In this document: one piece after another, positions 41,881 through 51,690 of the stretch
How positions within the stretch are numbered: position 1 is the stretch's first letter
Layout of the letters: every line of letters starts with the position of its first letter
Origin: Meghimatium bilineatum
Lineage: Eukaryota; Mollusca; Gastropoda; Stylommatophora; Philomycidae
NCBI GenBank assembly: GCA_034231615.1
Contig: CM067316.1
Coordinates: 61,837,353-61,901,352 of the forward strand
Length of the DNA: 64,000 nt
Direction: 5' to 3'
Translations under genes and position numbers: made by a program
The notes under the pieces: model-generated
The model's database searches: none
The model's input: the letters and a program-made list of their open reading frames with translations, nothing else
What the model was told of the DNA's origin: nothing

Positions 41881-41889
41881 TCACAGAGA

Positions 41890-42414
41890 ATAATGTGGTA
41901 GTATTAACACTTCTTCACAAGTGCTGTTCACATTTGCCAGATATTAAAAATTTATTAGCCATATTTCTGGGAAAATGTGGCAAAAAAATTACCAAACTTC
42001 AAACATTTAATATAATTTCAAATTGACCATAATACCAAATAAAAATACTAAAAAAAAAACCGAAACATAATTTTGATTGCAAGTGGCACTTAGAATTGTT
42101 AAAAATGGTTCATTAAATAGCCACAATGTCGCAACCCTGTAGCGTGCGGGGTACAGAAACACTATTGACGAGACATGAAAACTGAATATTAGAGAATTTA
42201 ATGTTAAACGTCAAACTAATACAACTGGGAAATACTGGGTAGAATGAGGATCTTATCGAAACAGCGAGGAACAGGAACAAGTAGCAAGCCTACTCTTCGA
42301 CAATTTTTGGGCAAAACCTAGCACATATGGGTTTGCTCAGAGTACAATGGCATCGGTTCACAGTTTTACGTTTTTATAACAAAACAGATTCACAACATAA
42401 ACACATACATAAAC
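41890..42414. other. unannotated spacer
   Basis: No recognised feature. Confidence 0.45.
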
Positions 42415-42416
42415 AT

Positions 42417-42446
<30 letters not shown>
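42415..42446. repeat. (CA)n(TA)n microsatellite
   Basis: ACACACACACAC joined to TATATATATATA. Confidence 0.95.
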
Positions 42447-42447
<1 letters not shown>

Positions 42448-42894
42448 ACAAGGATATAATCATGCCTGCTTGCTCTGGACATCTGTGTAGGAAATGATTT
42501 GTCTGTGATACTTCATCCACTGTGTGTTAGTATCGTTCTATTAATCACATATTCATTTGATATGAAAAAACAAACATTATTTTCGGTGTGAACATTCTAT
42601 TATTCGACCATCGAGTTTGCTAAGAGAGAATGGCCCAACTGTCATTAATTTGCTAAGTACATTAATCGTAATTTGTTTCTGACCAGGAGAGACGCGCAGG
42701 CGTCATTAATAGACCAAGTAACACGCAAACACTTTGTTTATTGGAGCTCACTCCACGCTTAACCGAAATATGGATATTTGTAAAACAGACGTATAACCGG
42801 ATTAGTAATCTGTTATTCCACCAGTCTTATACCCCACCAAGGTCGTAGATACAACTTTTGTAAGCTGGAGGATTGACTAAAATATAGTCATCTT

Positions 42895-43035
42895 CTACTT
42901 CTTCTGCGTTCGTTCTCAAACTCCTGTAGATTAGCAGGATGTAGTCCAGAGAACAGAATGCGTTGTGTCATAGTTTACAACATTTCTGCGATATCTACGC
43001 CTTTCGGCTTTACACATCCGACTTCAGCGTGAAGT
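42895..43035 (-). mobile_element. SINE-A 3' half
   Basis: Minus strand: CGCTGAAGTCGGATGTG, AAAGGCGTAGATATCGCAG, AAACTATGACACAACGCATT, CTGGACTACATCCTGCTAAT, TACAGGAGTTTGAGAACGAA and CGCAGAAGAAGTAGAAG. High similarity to 29880-30000. Confidence 0.75.
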
Positions 43036-43130
43036 CATCTACGCAGAAGACTCACAAGCGGGACTCGATCCCACGATCCCGAAATCATAAAGAGAAACCC
43101 GAGAACAATAGTCAATCATCTAAATCATCT

Positions 43131-43525
43131 TGTTTGCTATGCCATATTTGCTATGTTATGTTTACTATGTAATGTTTGCTATATTATGTTTGTTATGTCA
43201 TGTTTGCTATATTATGTTTGCTATGCCATATTTGCTATGTTATGTTTACTATGTAATGTTTGCTATATTATGTTTGTTATGTCATGTTTGCTATAATATT
43301 TTACTATGTAATGTTTGCTATATTATGTTTGTTATGTCATGTTTGCTATATTATGTTTGCTATGTCATATTTGCTATATTATCTTTTGCTATGTCATATT
43401 TGCTATATTATGTTTTGCTATGTCATGTTTGTTATATTATTTTTACTATGTAATGTTTGCTATATTATGTTTACTATATTATGTTTACTATGTAATTTCT
43501 GCTATATTATGTTTACTATGTAATA
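43131..43525. repeat. 14-bp minisatellite, about 28 copies
   Basis: Units TTTGCTATGTCATG, TTTGCTATATTATG, TTTACTATGTAATG and others. Translation products rich in CYVMFAM are artefacts. Confidence 0.88.
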
Positions 43526-43569
43526 GCAATGTATATCTCCAAATGTATTTATATCTACTCATTGGTAAA

Positions 43570-43643
43570 TTGTTATATTAAATATTGTAATGTAATATAT
43601 ATTGTAGTGTATAATATTATATATTATAGTGTGTAATATTATG
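43570..43643 (-). repeat. AT-rich 22-bp repeat, about 3 copies
   Basis: On the minus strand units resemble ACTACAATATATATTACA, the repeat that is tandem at 45397-45540. It lies directly before a Tc1-type terminus. Confidence 0.65.
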
Positions 43644-43860
43644 TGCTGTTCAAGAAAAGAAACGTAACATTATTTCAAATGTGTACCAAAATATGATTTT
43701 ACGGAATTAATGTTTCAACCTTGGCATGAAGAAAACCTTTCAGACTTTAACTAAACCAAACCCTTCTTCGGGCATTCCCAAAGGCCCATTGACGATGCTT
43801 GTTCGCCCACTGCAGTCGGTTCTGGTCATGTCAGTTCGTAAGAACAGCTGAAGGGACTAT
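43644..43860 (-). mobile_element. internally deleted Tc1-like element
   Basis: Left: CTGTTCAAGAAAAGAAACG, then TTACGGAATTAATGTTTCAA and CTTGGCATGAAGAAA, as at 36205-36245. After a junction near 43790, GCCCACTGCAGTCGGTTCTG and CAGTTCGTAAGAACAG match 36857-36900. About 0.6 kb of transposase is missing relative to the 36018 copy. Confidence 0.75.
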
Positions 43861-43990
43861 TACATCATGAACATCATGTGTCAGGAGCTACCTGCTCACA
43901 GCTGAAGGGACTATTACATCATCAACATCATGTGTAAAGAGCTACCTGCTTAAATCTAAAGTGATTATTTCATCATCATCTTATGCGTTT
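43848..43990. repeat. about 60-bp tandem repeat, 2.3 copies
   Basis: AGCTGAAGGGACTATTACAT, then AACATCATGTGT and GAGCTACCTGCT, repeated twice and partly a third time. It starts at the deleted Tc1 copy. Confidence 0.75.
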
Positions 43991-44809
43991 TAAATTGTTT
44001 GAATTTGTAGAATCTGTTTTAAAAAGGGATACAAATCATGTTTTTTTTAAATCGGTGACAAAAGACAAGAGAAAAAGACATTCTAACTTCAATACATAGA
44101 CAAGATGTTGGTTTCTTATAAAGTCTAACAAAAAAATCAATAACAGAAATTCCTGGACACTAGAACAACTGCCTATCTTCAAATACATAGAAAAATGTGT
44201 CACCATGGAAACCGTTGGATAATACTTGGTTCAGATCAATAACTACCTTCACTAACCACCATATCCAGTGATAGTATTACATTGCTAGGTAAAGAAGATC
44301 AAAGCCTCTCGTAACTGTCTGTTCTTTGTTACCTGTGTTAATTATGCTGTTGACTTTATTCCGACCGATGATGTTAAGCTGACCATAATCTTTTCTCTTT
44401 GTCTTTGTGACTTTTTTTACCCGTTTCTTCCGTCCGTGCTAACAATCACCTGCCTCAAACTTACCAAATATACCGACATTCTTTCTTTCATGTTCTATAA
44501 TGAGACATCTTTATGCACTGACTATCTCCAGAAAAATCTCATTAGTACTTTCCATCTTTCCTTGGATAGTTATAATCTTTCTACAAAACCACATATTTCT
44601 GTTATACCATGTTCTTCTTGTTATTTTAAGGTATTCGTATAACTATTTGCGGTGTGGGGGATCCTAAGTTGATAAATGTTTAATCTTAGCAATGGTTCTA
44701 AGTTGAAGAAGGTGGGTCTTATAGTCCATTCTGTTTGGCAATGGTCATCGTGTTTGTATGCATCAAAAGAAACAAAAATAGGTATCAGTGTCTCTGAATA
44801 TGTACATTG
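43991..44809. other. unannotated spacer
   Basis: A 68-codon plus frame (44436-44642) has no recognised domain. No supported gene. Confidence 0.45.
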
Positions 44810-45230
44810 TTTTATTCGACCTCCTTCTTTCGTAGGGTATTCATAACTGTTCTAATCAATTCAATCCTGTCTCCTCTTATCTCGTTGCCGTTCACCAAGG
44901 TTTTACCAGCCAAAACATCGGCTCTTTCCTTTCCCCTGACCATTAGCACCATTGCTATCCATCGAATTATCCATGAGTCGATGCTGAGTTCACTTAGCAA
45001 ATGTATCATCTGGCTGAAGCTGACTGCTATAAGAATCTTCTAGACCGTTAGTGGCGACCATTGTTTCCTCCTTTGCCTGATAGCCCTCGTAAATGTTATA
45101 GGCGAGGATTGCCGCATTTGTGGTCGTGTCTCTTCCCGGTCTGTATGCACCTAGAGTGTTGGAAGCAATTATCTATTTTTCAAATCGAATGCCAGTCTTT
45201 TAGCGATTATCCTCTCCAGTACCTTGCCGT
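44810..45230 (-). pseudogene. jockey-like LINE ORF2 with large internal deletion
   Basis: Minus strand: YGYGKVLERIIAKRLAFDLK, LPTTLGAYRPGRDTTTNAAI, LAYNIYEGYQAKEET (RT fingers), AVSFSQMIHLLSE and IRWIAMVLM (start of the palm), then directly RGKERADVLAGKTLVNGNEI (end of RNase H) and IELIRTVMNTLRKKE. The RT catalytic loop, thumb and most of RNase H are deleted. The joint lies at IAMVLM/RGKERAD. Same clade as 3285 and 57650. Confidence 0.8.
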
Positions 45231-45397
45231 AACCATATTACACTCTCCAGTACCTTGCCGTAACCATATTACACTCTCCAGTACCTTGCCGTAACCATAT
45301 TACACTCTCCAGTACCTTGCCGTAACCATATTACACTCTCCAGTACCTTGCCGTAACCATATTACACTCTCCAGTACCTTGCCGTAACCATATTACA
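45212..45397 (-). repeat. 31-bp minisatellite, 6 copies, from LINE RT fingers
   Basis: Plus unit TCTCCAGTACCTTGCCGTAA plus CCATATTACAC. On the minus strand the unit adjoining the LINE contributes GYGKVLER, continuous with IIAKRLAFDLK. The array therefore starts inside the RT coding sequence. Copies are nearly identical. Confidence 0.92.
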
Positions 45398-45540
45398 CAC
45401 TACAATATATAATATTACACACTACAATATATAATATTACACACTACAATATATAATATTACACACTACAATATATAATATTACACACTACAATATATAA
45501 TATTACACGCTACAATATAACATATGATATTACACATTGC
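45397..45540. repeat. 22-bp AT-rich minisatellite, about 6 copies
   Basis: Unit ACTACAATATATAATATTAC plus AC. It directly follows the 31-bp array and shares the junction TATTACAC. Confidence 0.92.
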
Positions 45541-45545
45541 AATAT

Positions 45546-46152
45546 ATACTGTTAAAAATAGAAACGCAACGTTTTTGGAGTCATTGCTGATGAAAGTAAT
45601 TATTGTGTGTTTGGAGTCATTGCTGATGAAAGTAATTATTGTGTGTTTGGAGTCATTGCTGATGAAAGTAATTATTGTGTGTTTGGAGTCATTGCTGATG
45701 AAAGTAATTATTGTGTGTTTGGAGTCATTGCTGATGAAAGTAATTATTGTGTGTTTGGAGTCATTGCTGATGAGTAATTATTGTGTGTTTGGAGTCATTG
45801 CTGATGAAAGTAATTATTGTGTGTTTGGAGTCATTGCTGATGAAAGTAATTATTGTATGTTTGGAGTCATTGCTGATGAAAGTAATTATTGTGTGTTTGG
45901 GGTCATTGCTGATGAAAGTAATTATTGTGTGTTTGGGGTCATTGCTGATGAAATTAATTATTGTGGGTTTGGAGTCATTGCTGATGAAAGTAATTATTGT
46001 GTGTTTGGAGTCATTGCTGATGAAAGTAATTATTGTGTGTTTGGAGTCATTGCTGATGAAAGTAATTATTGTGTGTTTGGAGTCTTTGCTGATGAAAGTA
46101 ATTATTGTGTGTTTGGAGTCTTTGCTGATGAAAGTAATTATTGTGTGTTTGG
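45546..46152. repeat. 36-bp minisatellite, about 16 copies, next to a Tc1-type terminus
   Basis: Begins ATATACTGTTAAAAATAG, then AAACGCAACG (resembling the Tc1 terminus), followed by units GTTTGGAGTCATTGCTGATG, then AAAGTAATTATTGTGT. One unit lacks three bases near 45772. Plus frames of 241 and 134 codons are artefacts of the period. Confidence 0.93.
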
Positions 46153-46344
46153 TAGACGACAGTATCTTTTTTTTACTACTCTCCTGATGAATTGTTTTCT
46201 TAGAGATTGTCTATATTTACTTACTTCAGATCGAACTAGTAAATGGTGAATCGTTTTTTTATATTTTAGTCTATATTTACATACGGAAAATCGAACTAGT
46301 AACGAGTTAGATTCTTTTATAGTTTGTGTCTATGTATATATATA
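46153..46344. repeat. short duplication and (TA)n
   Basis: TCTATATTTAC, ATCGAACTAGTAA is repeated about 75 bp apart, followed by TATATATATA. Confidence 0.6.
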
Positions 46345-46570
46345 TATATATCATGTGACATATTCTTTCGAGAACGTTGTCTTCGTCATGGATACTCTGA
46401 ACGCCTCTCTGTCCCGGGAAAACAGGCTTGCATTGGCCAGAAACATGTGCATACATTCTTTGATATCGTTTGTCCATCGTCGTCTTGATCTTACTCTTAT
46501 CTCTCGCCTGGCACTCTGCCCTCCAGAATCAGCCTTTCGATAATGTCATGTCGCGTCAAGTGTCCAAAAT
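46345..46570 (-). pseudogene. LINE 3' end, family F
   Basis: Aligns with 31025-31240: CATATTCTTTC, ATGGATACTCTGAACGCCTC and GACATGCGTGC-type blocks are shared in order. On the minus strand it ends like KTTFWKEYVT. The rest of the element is missing. Confidence 0.7.
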
Positions 46571-47359
46571 AATGTATTGTATATAATTAATTACTTAAAA
46601 TCTAGCAACACAAATGCTTATTCAGTAGATGTTATTTTCCACACACAAAAAACAGCACCAATAATGGAGTTCGTATACAATGGATGTCCACTTTTCATTT
46701 TTGTGTGTTCACAACCTCTTCACCTCTTATCTCTGCTGTTATCACTATTTCTATTATTAATTCGACATATATATTTTATATCAGACTTTCAATAGCAGCA
46801 AATTGTCTGTAAATTGTCTGTAACTAGTTCAAGGATTGATCGTCTGTTGTCCCTGGAGTCGGTTATTTCCGTCGTCTGTTAACATAGCTTTCTCTAGCAA
46901 TAATTGATGGATTCATTTTCTCTGCTGCATCTTTTAATTTTGATAGATAGCTTTGGCCAGTGAAAACAAAAAATTAAGAAAAACAAGCTTCTCTGTACTG
47001 AGAGTGCGCGTGGACTAGAATTTCGTTTTTGAATGGACAAACCAATAACAAGATTAAACTCTTTTTCTCCGTAAACCGGTACAACTGCCATTTAAGCAGA
47101 TCTCATCTGTCGGTTAGCTGTTAAAATCTATATTTTATAGTTCTAAAAAAACCTTACGGCAGGGCAGGAATACATTTCAGGAGATTAGGAGTTAAAAGGA
47201 TTAGTACATAAAATGCAAGATGTATAATGATATTCTGCATAAATGGCGTCCAGCAGATCCGACATCAGTCACCATCTTCCACTGATGTTAGTTACTTTAA
47301 TAATCAATGTTATCTAAGGTTTAATGAAAAATTGAATATGTCAGGACAAAAGGAGAAAA
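46571..47359. other. unannotated spacer
   Basis: No supported feature. Confidence 0.45.
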
Positions 47360-47642
47360 TATAATAATCTGGAATCTTTCCGTCATTCCAGACGATAGTA
47401 GTATTGTTGTGCTATAAGAAATGTAATCTAGGATCCACACATTCGATCTGAGGGACACAGCATCTTCCGCAATATGTGCAAGGAATGACATCCATGTGTT
47501 GGATCATCATGTGTTTGTGTGTCTTTTTTAGATGTGTAGTCTTTGAGATATTATTTTCTCGTTTGTCTTTATAGCATTCTTGATCTTTCCCCTCATAGGG
47601 GAATCCATAGCTTCTAGTTTCCATAATTCGGTAACAATTCAT
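47360..47642. other. LINE-like scraps
   Basis: GATAGTAGTATTGTTGTGCT resembles 23895-23920 inside a LINE. On the minus strand, VIPCTYCGRCCVPQIECV has a CxxC that could be a decayed C2H2 finger like that of the LINE at 15780. Both are weak. Confidence 0.3.
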
Positions 47643-47859
47643 GTATCATGCATATAACATTGCAAACGTCTTTGTACCGAAGTAAAGACGACCCCGGGAT
47701 AGTTTCCCAGACTGTAGTTCTCCAACAAGTAGATCCTTCGGTAGTGTGCCATACTTCATTATCCTAGCATGCCCCAGTCACCAGAGTTTGCGCAGACTGC
47801 GCATAGAAATGAAGGAGGCTCATGATTGATGCTATATTGAACAACCAATCAATCGTGAC
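47643..47859. other. unannotated spacer
   Basis: Nothing recognised. Confidence 0.4.
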
Positions 47860-48245
47860 AAAACTGAGACGGTTGTATAAGTAGGCAACTAGATTCTTAT
47901 AATTGGTTGTTTAAGGAGGCAACTAGAGTATTCGAACTGGTTGTATAAAGAGGCAACTAGAGTATTCGAACTGGTTGTATAAAGAGGCAACTAGATTCCT
48001 CTATTTGTCACCTTCACGTCGCTTTAACATAGTCAGTTTACAAATTTCGCCAAAGACATCCATTAAAGTGAAATAGAAAATGTACCAAATCATTATATCG
48101 TATGCCTATCTCCACTATGAAATAAAAACCGTATTGAAACACAATCGGAAAGGTTCCACAGTAGTTTTATTTTTTATTTTTGTCCCTCTAAAGATAAGTA
48201 ATTTTTCTGGATTTCGTGGATAAATTCATCATTTTCGTGAGATTT
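47860..48245. repeat. segmental duplication, copy 1, with 34-bp array
   Basis: Four units of GGTTGTATAAAGAGGCAACT, then AGAGTATTCGAACT, followed by CACGTCGCTTTAACATA, GTCAGTTTACAAATTTCG, AAATGTACCAAATCATT and TTTGTCCCTCTAAA. The same order occurs at 49525-49940. The pair is direct, 1.66 kb apart. Confidence 0.88.
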
Positions 48246-48469
48246 ATTTGTGAACTTATTTTTGGGAGTGGGGAAGGTAACTATTAAGGGACGGCGAGTT
48301 TGGGGGACTATAGGGGCTACTGTCATTTTGGTTTGCTTCTAGTATTAAATGTAATCATGTGATTTTGCTGGGGAAGTTTGTGGGTTGTTCAATTCCCAAC
48401 CCACCCTTATCTATGAGATGAATGCCAAGCTTCATATACTCATTAAACACCACATATCACTAATATGGG
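48246..48469. other. unannotated spacer
   Basis: No recognised feature. Confidence 0.4.
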
Positions 48470-48665
48470 GAGCGCTGTAGCCTAGTTTGTAGTGAGTTTG
48501 CCTACTATCGCCGTGTTTACAGGTTCGAAACCACGTCCGGATAAAAAAAAGGTTCTTTCTCAGTAGACGTCAATAAGGCCTACACTTATCAGAGTAGAAC
48601 CATTTTCCTGCTACCAGATAGAACCAGCGGGAGTTTGAGAATCATTGTTGAAGAAGAAGAAACAC
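48470..48665 (+). mobile_element. tRNA-derived SINE with a SINE-A-like tail
   Basis: GCTGTAGCCTAGTTTGTAGT (A-box-like), ACAGGTTCGAAACCACG (B box), a short body, then ACCAGCGGGAGTTTGAGAAT and GTTGAAGAAGAAGAAAC. It combines a tRNA-like head with the tail type of SINE-A, so the two SINE families may share a 3' end and hence a partner LINE. Confidence 0.72.
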
Positions 48666-48739
48666 ATCTTTCTTCCTCGCAGCATCATCGTGTCATTTTA
48701 GCACTACAGCAGATGTTATAACAGTTTCAAAAGTAGAAG

Positions 48740-48960
48740 ACTGGCTTCATTGTATTCGGGTTATCCAACGAAGGAGCATACAGACTGCAAAGAATACCAT
48801 TCGTTGCACATAATTCTGTAGCTTCAAGCGATAATTCCTGGGTTCTCGGAAAAAATTCATTTTGTTAATATGAAGTCGCGAGTGGAATTCGAACCCGAAA
48901 TTTCTGGAGGACAAAGTGAACGGCTTGAACACTACAAGATAGAAATCAGCAGAAATATCA
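48740..48960 (-). mobile_element. tRNA-derived SINE-C
   Basis: Minus strand: TAGTGTTCAAGCCGTTCAC, CGGGTTCGAATTCCACTC (B box), TCGCGACTTCAT, TTGAAGCTACAGAATTATG, and the end AATACAATGAAGCC. Co-linear with 26050-26255. Confidence 0.78.
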
Positions 48961-49264
48961 TAAAGTAAAAATATTGCACTATTACAAGAAAGAGTTTGTC
49001 TCTGTATGACGTAGACAAGGGAATACGTCATGGTAAATACGTCAATATAATAATACAGAGACTTCACTGCGCATCTCTGCTGTAATGTCGTCATTCCATA
49101 TCCGGTATAATTCCATTCCATATGGAGTCGCAGTAATGTATCGATGATTGAACGTAAATCTGATTCCAGTTATGATTAGATGCCAAGCCGATGTGTTTCC
49201 AGTGTCCAGTACGATGATCAAATATAAGCTACACTATCATCGGCCGTGCATATCGTCAGAGATG
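48961..49264. other. unannotated spacer
   Basis: No recognised feature. Confidence 0.4.
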
Positions 49265-49445
49265 GCTGAAACGTTGTGTAAAATAAGTTGGCTATCATAA
49301 TCCAACAGGTTAAAGTTAATCAAAGGCGCATGTATCGCAATCAAGCTGTAAGCCATGACAGAACTTATTCTGTTACTTGGACTCATCCTGCTAATTATCA
49401 GGATTGTGAGATCAAACGCAGAAGAGGAACAGATAATATGCAAAA
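49265..49445 (+). mobile_element. SINE-A 3' half, divergent
   Basis: CAAAGGCGCATGTATCGCAA, AAGCTGTAAGCCATGACAG, TCATCCTGCTAATTATCAGG and CAAACGCAGAAGAGGAA follow SINE-A order. Confidence 0.6.
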
Positions 49446-49524
49446 GCACAGTGACAATGTATACCAGACAGTGCCAATGTATACCAGAGTTGAAACATAA
49501 TTAGTCTTCATCTCCTGCTGGTTA

Positions 49525-49940
49525 AACTCACACTAAGGAGGCAACTAGATTCTTCTAATTGGTTGTACAAGGAGGCAACTAGATTCTTCTAATTGGTTGT
49601 ACAAGGAGGCAACTAGATTCTTCTAATTGGTTGTATAATGAGGCAACTAAATTCTTCTAATTGTCACCTCCACGTCGCTTTAACATATAGTCAGTTTACA
49701 AATTTCGTCAGTCAGACATTAAAATGAAATAGAAAATGTACCAAATCATTGTATCTTACGCCTATCTCCAATATGAAATTTAAAAATAACTGTATTGACA
49801 CACAGTTGGAAAGGTTTATTGTATTTTTTAAATTTTGTCCCTCTAAAAATAAATTATTTCGTCGATTTCGCGGATAAAAACATCATTTCCGTGGATAAAA
49901 ATCATCATTTTCGTTGATAAAATCATCATTTTCGTGGATA
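49525..49940. repeat. segmental duplication, copy 2, with 34-bp array
   Basis: Four units of AAGGAGGCAACTAGATTCTT, then CTAATTGGTTGTAC, followed by the same unique sequence as 47860-48245 (about 85-90% alike by eye). Confidence 0.88.
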
Positions 49941-49957
49941 AAAATCATCATTTTCAA
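49870..49957. repeat. 22-24-bp repeat, 4 copies
   Basis: Unit CGTGGATAAAAATCATCATT plus TT. Expanded only in copy 2 of the duplication; copy 1 has one (48225-48240). Confidence 0.8.
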
Positions 49958-50216
49958 CCTGTGTGCAGGAAGGTGGTCCGTAGAATGATATGTGCTGTCT
50001 ACTAGTGTACGTCGTGGCTACGATATCATCACCGTTTGGCACCGAAAACACAATCCGAGTTCACTATTTAAGATATTTTTTGTACCTCTTTAGGGTACGA
50101 CAACACGAGGATGATTTTTAATCACAATAAAATGGAAACTTTCATCATTTAGCCCCAATATTCGTAACCTCTTTTAGCCTGTGATCTCCTTTGAGACATG
50201 GGTTTGTATATGTACC

Positions 50217-50515
50217 CCCCCCCCCCTCGCGTGCCTTAAACAAAATCTGAAATAATTTTATTGCAAGTCACCAATGGTTTAAAAGCTTTATCAATATAAA
50301 TCATGTTCTTTGTTGCTCTAATAGTTGTCTTCTAGCGGACCCACCCTACGGTCTGCTACCCCCACAGAACGGGTCTGCGGTCTCACCGAACTGGTACCCC
50401 TCAATTATACAAATATTCTACGTGACCCACATCAAGTTTCCGTGGCACTCAAAGGGAATGGGGTCATATGACCCACTTTGAGAACCTCTGATTTAACCTT
50501 TTACACTCAGGGCAA
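50217..50515. mobile_element. possible hAT-type MITE fragment
   Basis: The right end TGACCCACTTTGAGAACCTC, then TG, reversed gives CAGAGGTTCTCAAAGTGGG, a common hAT terminal sequence. It contains a poly-C run at 50217 and C-rich blocks. No left terminus was located. Confidence 0.4.
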
Positions 50516-50827
50516 CTATAGAAGCGGGTCATTCTTCTCAGCTTCTGGGATACTGTCTGTATTGTGTTCTATGTTTAGTGTTTCTCTCTTTCAATTCATC
50601 TGTAATTTTCTTCCATCTTGAGACTTGCACGGTTTCTGCTACTTTAAGTGTCCATCTTCGATAAATTCTAGCCATGGAACTAATTTAAGTGCACAATATA
50701 TTCACGATCAAATGCAGTACCCTTTCCTGATGATGGTGTTCATTGCATCTTTGTGACAATGCTGATTCTGTTATCTCAATGTGGCGTTAAGATACTACAG
50801 GGTCATATGGCGATAGAGACTATTAAT

Positions 50828-51165
50828 TCTTCATGGAACACTGAGCCAATAAGACTTTACGCATGTCAAATACCCATATCTTTACTAATGGAACACTGAG
50901 CCAAGAAGACTTTACGCATGTCAAATACCCATATCTTTACTAATGGAACACTGAGCCAATGAAGACTTTACGCATGTCAAATACCCATATCTTTACTAAT
51001 GGAACACTGAGTCAATGAAGACTTTACGCATTTCAAATACCCATATCTTTACTAATGGAACACTGAGCCAAGAAGACTTTACGCATGTCAAATACCCATA
51101 TCTTTACTAATGGAACACTGAGCCAAGAAGACTTTACGCATTTCTAATACTCATATATTTACTAC
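50828..51165. repeat. 55-bp minisatellite, 6 copies
   Basis: Unit TAATGGAACACTGAGCCAAG, then AAGACTTTACGCATGTCAAA and TACCCATATCTTTAC. Units are more than 93% alike. Confidence 0.95.
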
Positions 51166-51249
51166 TGCGAACTTTTTTATGTTGTTGACAAATGTGAGGG
51201 GATTTTTACAAAAGTTCACGTCAAAGATTTTATATATCAATTATCCACC

Positions 51250-51400
51250 GAAGACTGATGTGTCGGGAAATTGGTGTAAATAAAACGGCGACACAACGCA
51301 TTTCCATTGTCTGGACTATATCCTGCTGGAAATCTAGTAGGACCATTGTCCTGCTACAAGAGAGATTCAATGGGATTTTGAGAATGAACGCTGAAGAAGA
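51250..51400 (+). mobile_element. SINE 3'-end variant
   Basis: GACACAACGCATTTCCATTG, TGGACTATATCCTGCTGGAA, ATCTAGTAGGACCATT and TGGGATTTTGAGAATGAACG, then CTGAAGAAGAAG. Same variant as 11030-11175. Confidence 0.6.
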
Positions 51401-51414
51401 AGATTATATCAATT

Positions 51415-51540
51415 AAATTGCTGATATCGCAGCAATGCTGCAAACCATGACACAACGCATTCCATTCTCCGGACTACATCCTGCTAATCTGCAGGAGTTT
51501 GAGAACGAACGCAGAAGAAGAAGAAGAAAGAGACGAAGAA
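51415..51540 (+). mobile_element. SINE-A 3' half
   Basis: GCTGATATCGCAGCAATGCT, ACCATGACACAACGCATTCC, GGACTACATCCTGCTAATCT, GCAGGAGTTTGAGAACGAAC and GCAGAAGAAGAAGAAG. Very close to 29915-30000. It lies 15 bp after another SINE end. Confidence 0.8.
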
Positions 51541-51574
51541 GAAGAAATTGCAATTTTTTTTAAACTCTGAAAAA

Positions 51575-51690
51575 TATATCATGTGTTTATGAGAATTTAT
51601 GAGAAAATATCATGTGCTTATGAGAATGTATGAGAAAATATGTGTTTATGAGAATTTATGAGAAAATATCAATGTTTATTGCAATTCATA
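51575..51690. repeat. 31-bp repeat, about 3.5 copies
   Basis: Unit ATCATGTGTTTATGAGAATT plus TATGAGAAAAT, with a shortened third copy. Confidence 0.8.

Noticed and set aside
43130-43581. Cys/Met/Tyr-rich ORFs
   Set aside because: Frame read-outs of a 14-bp repeat.
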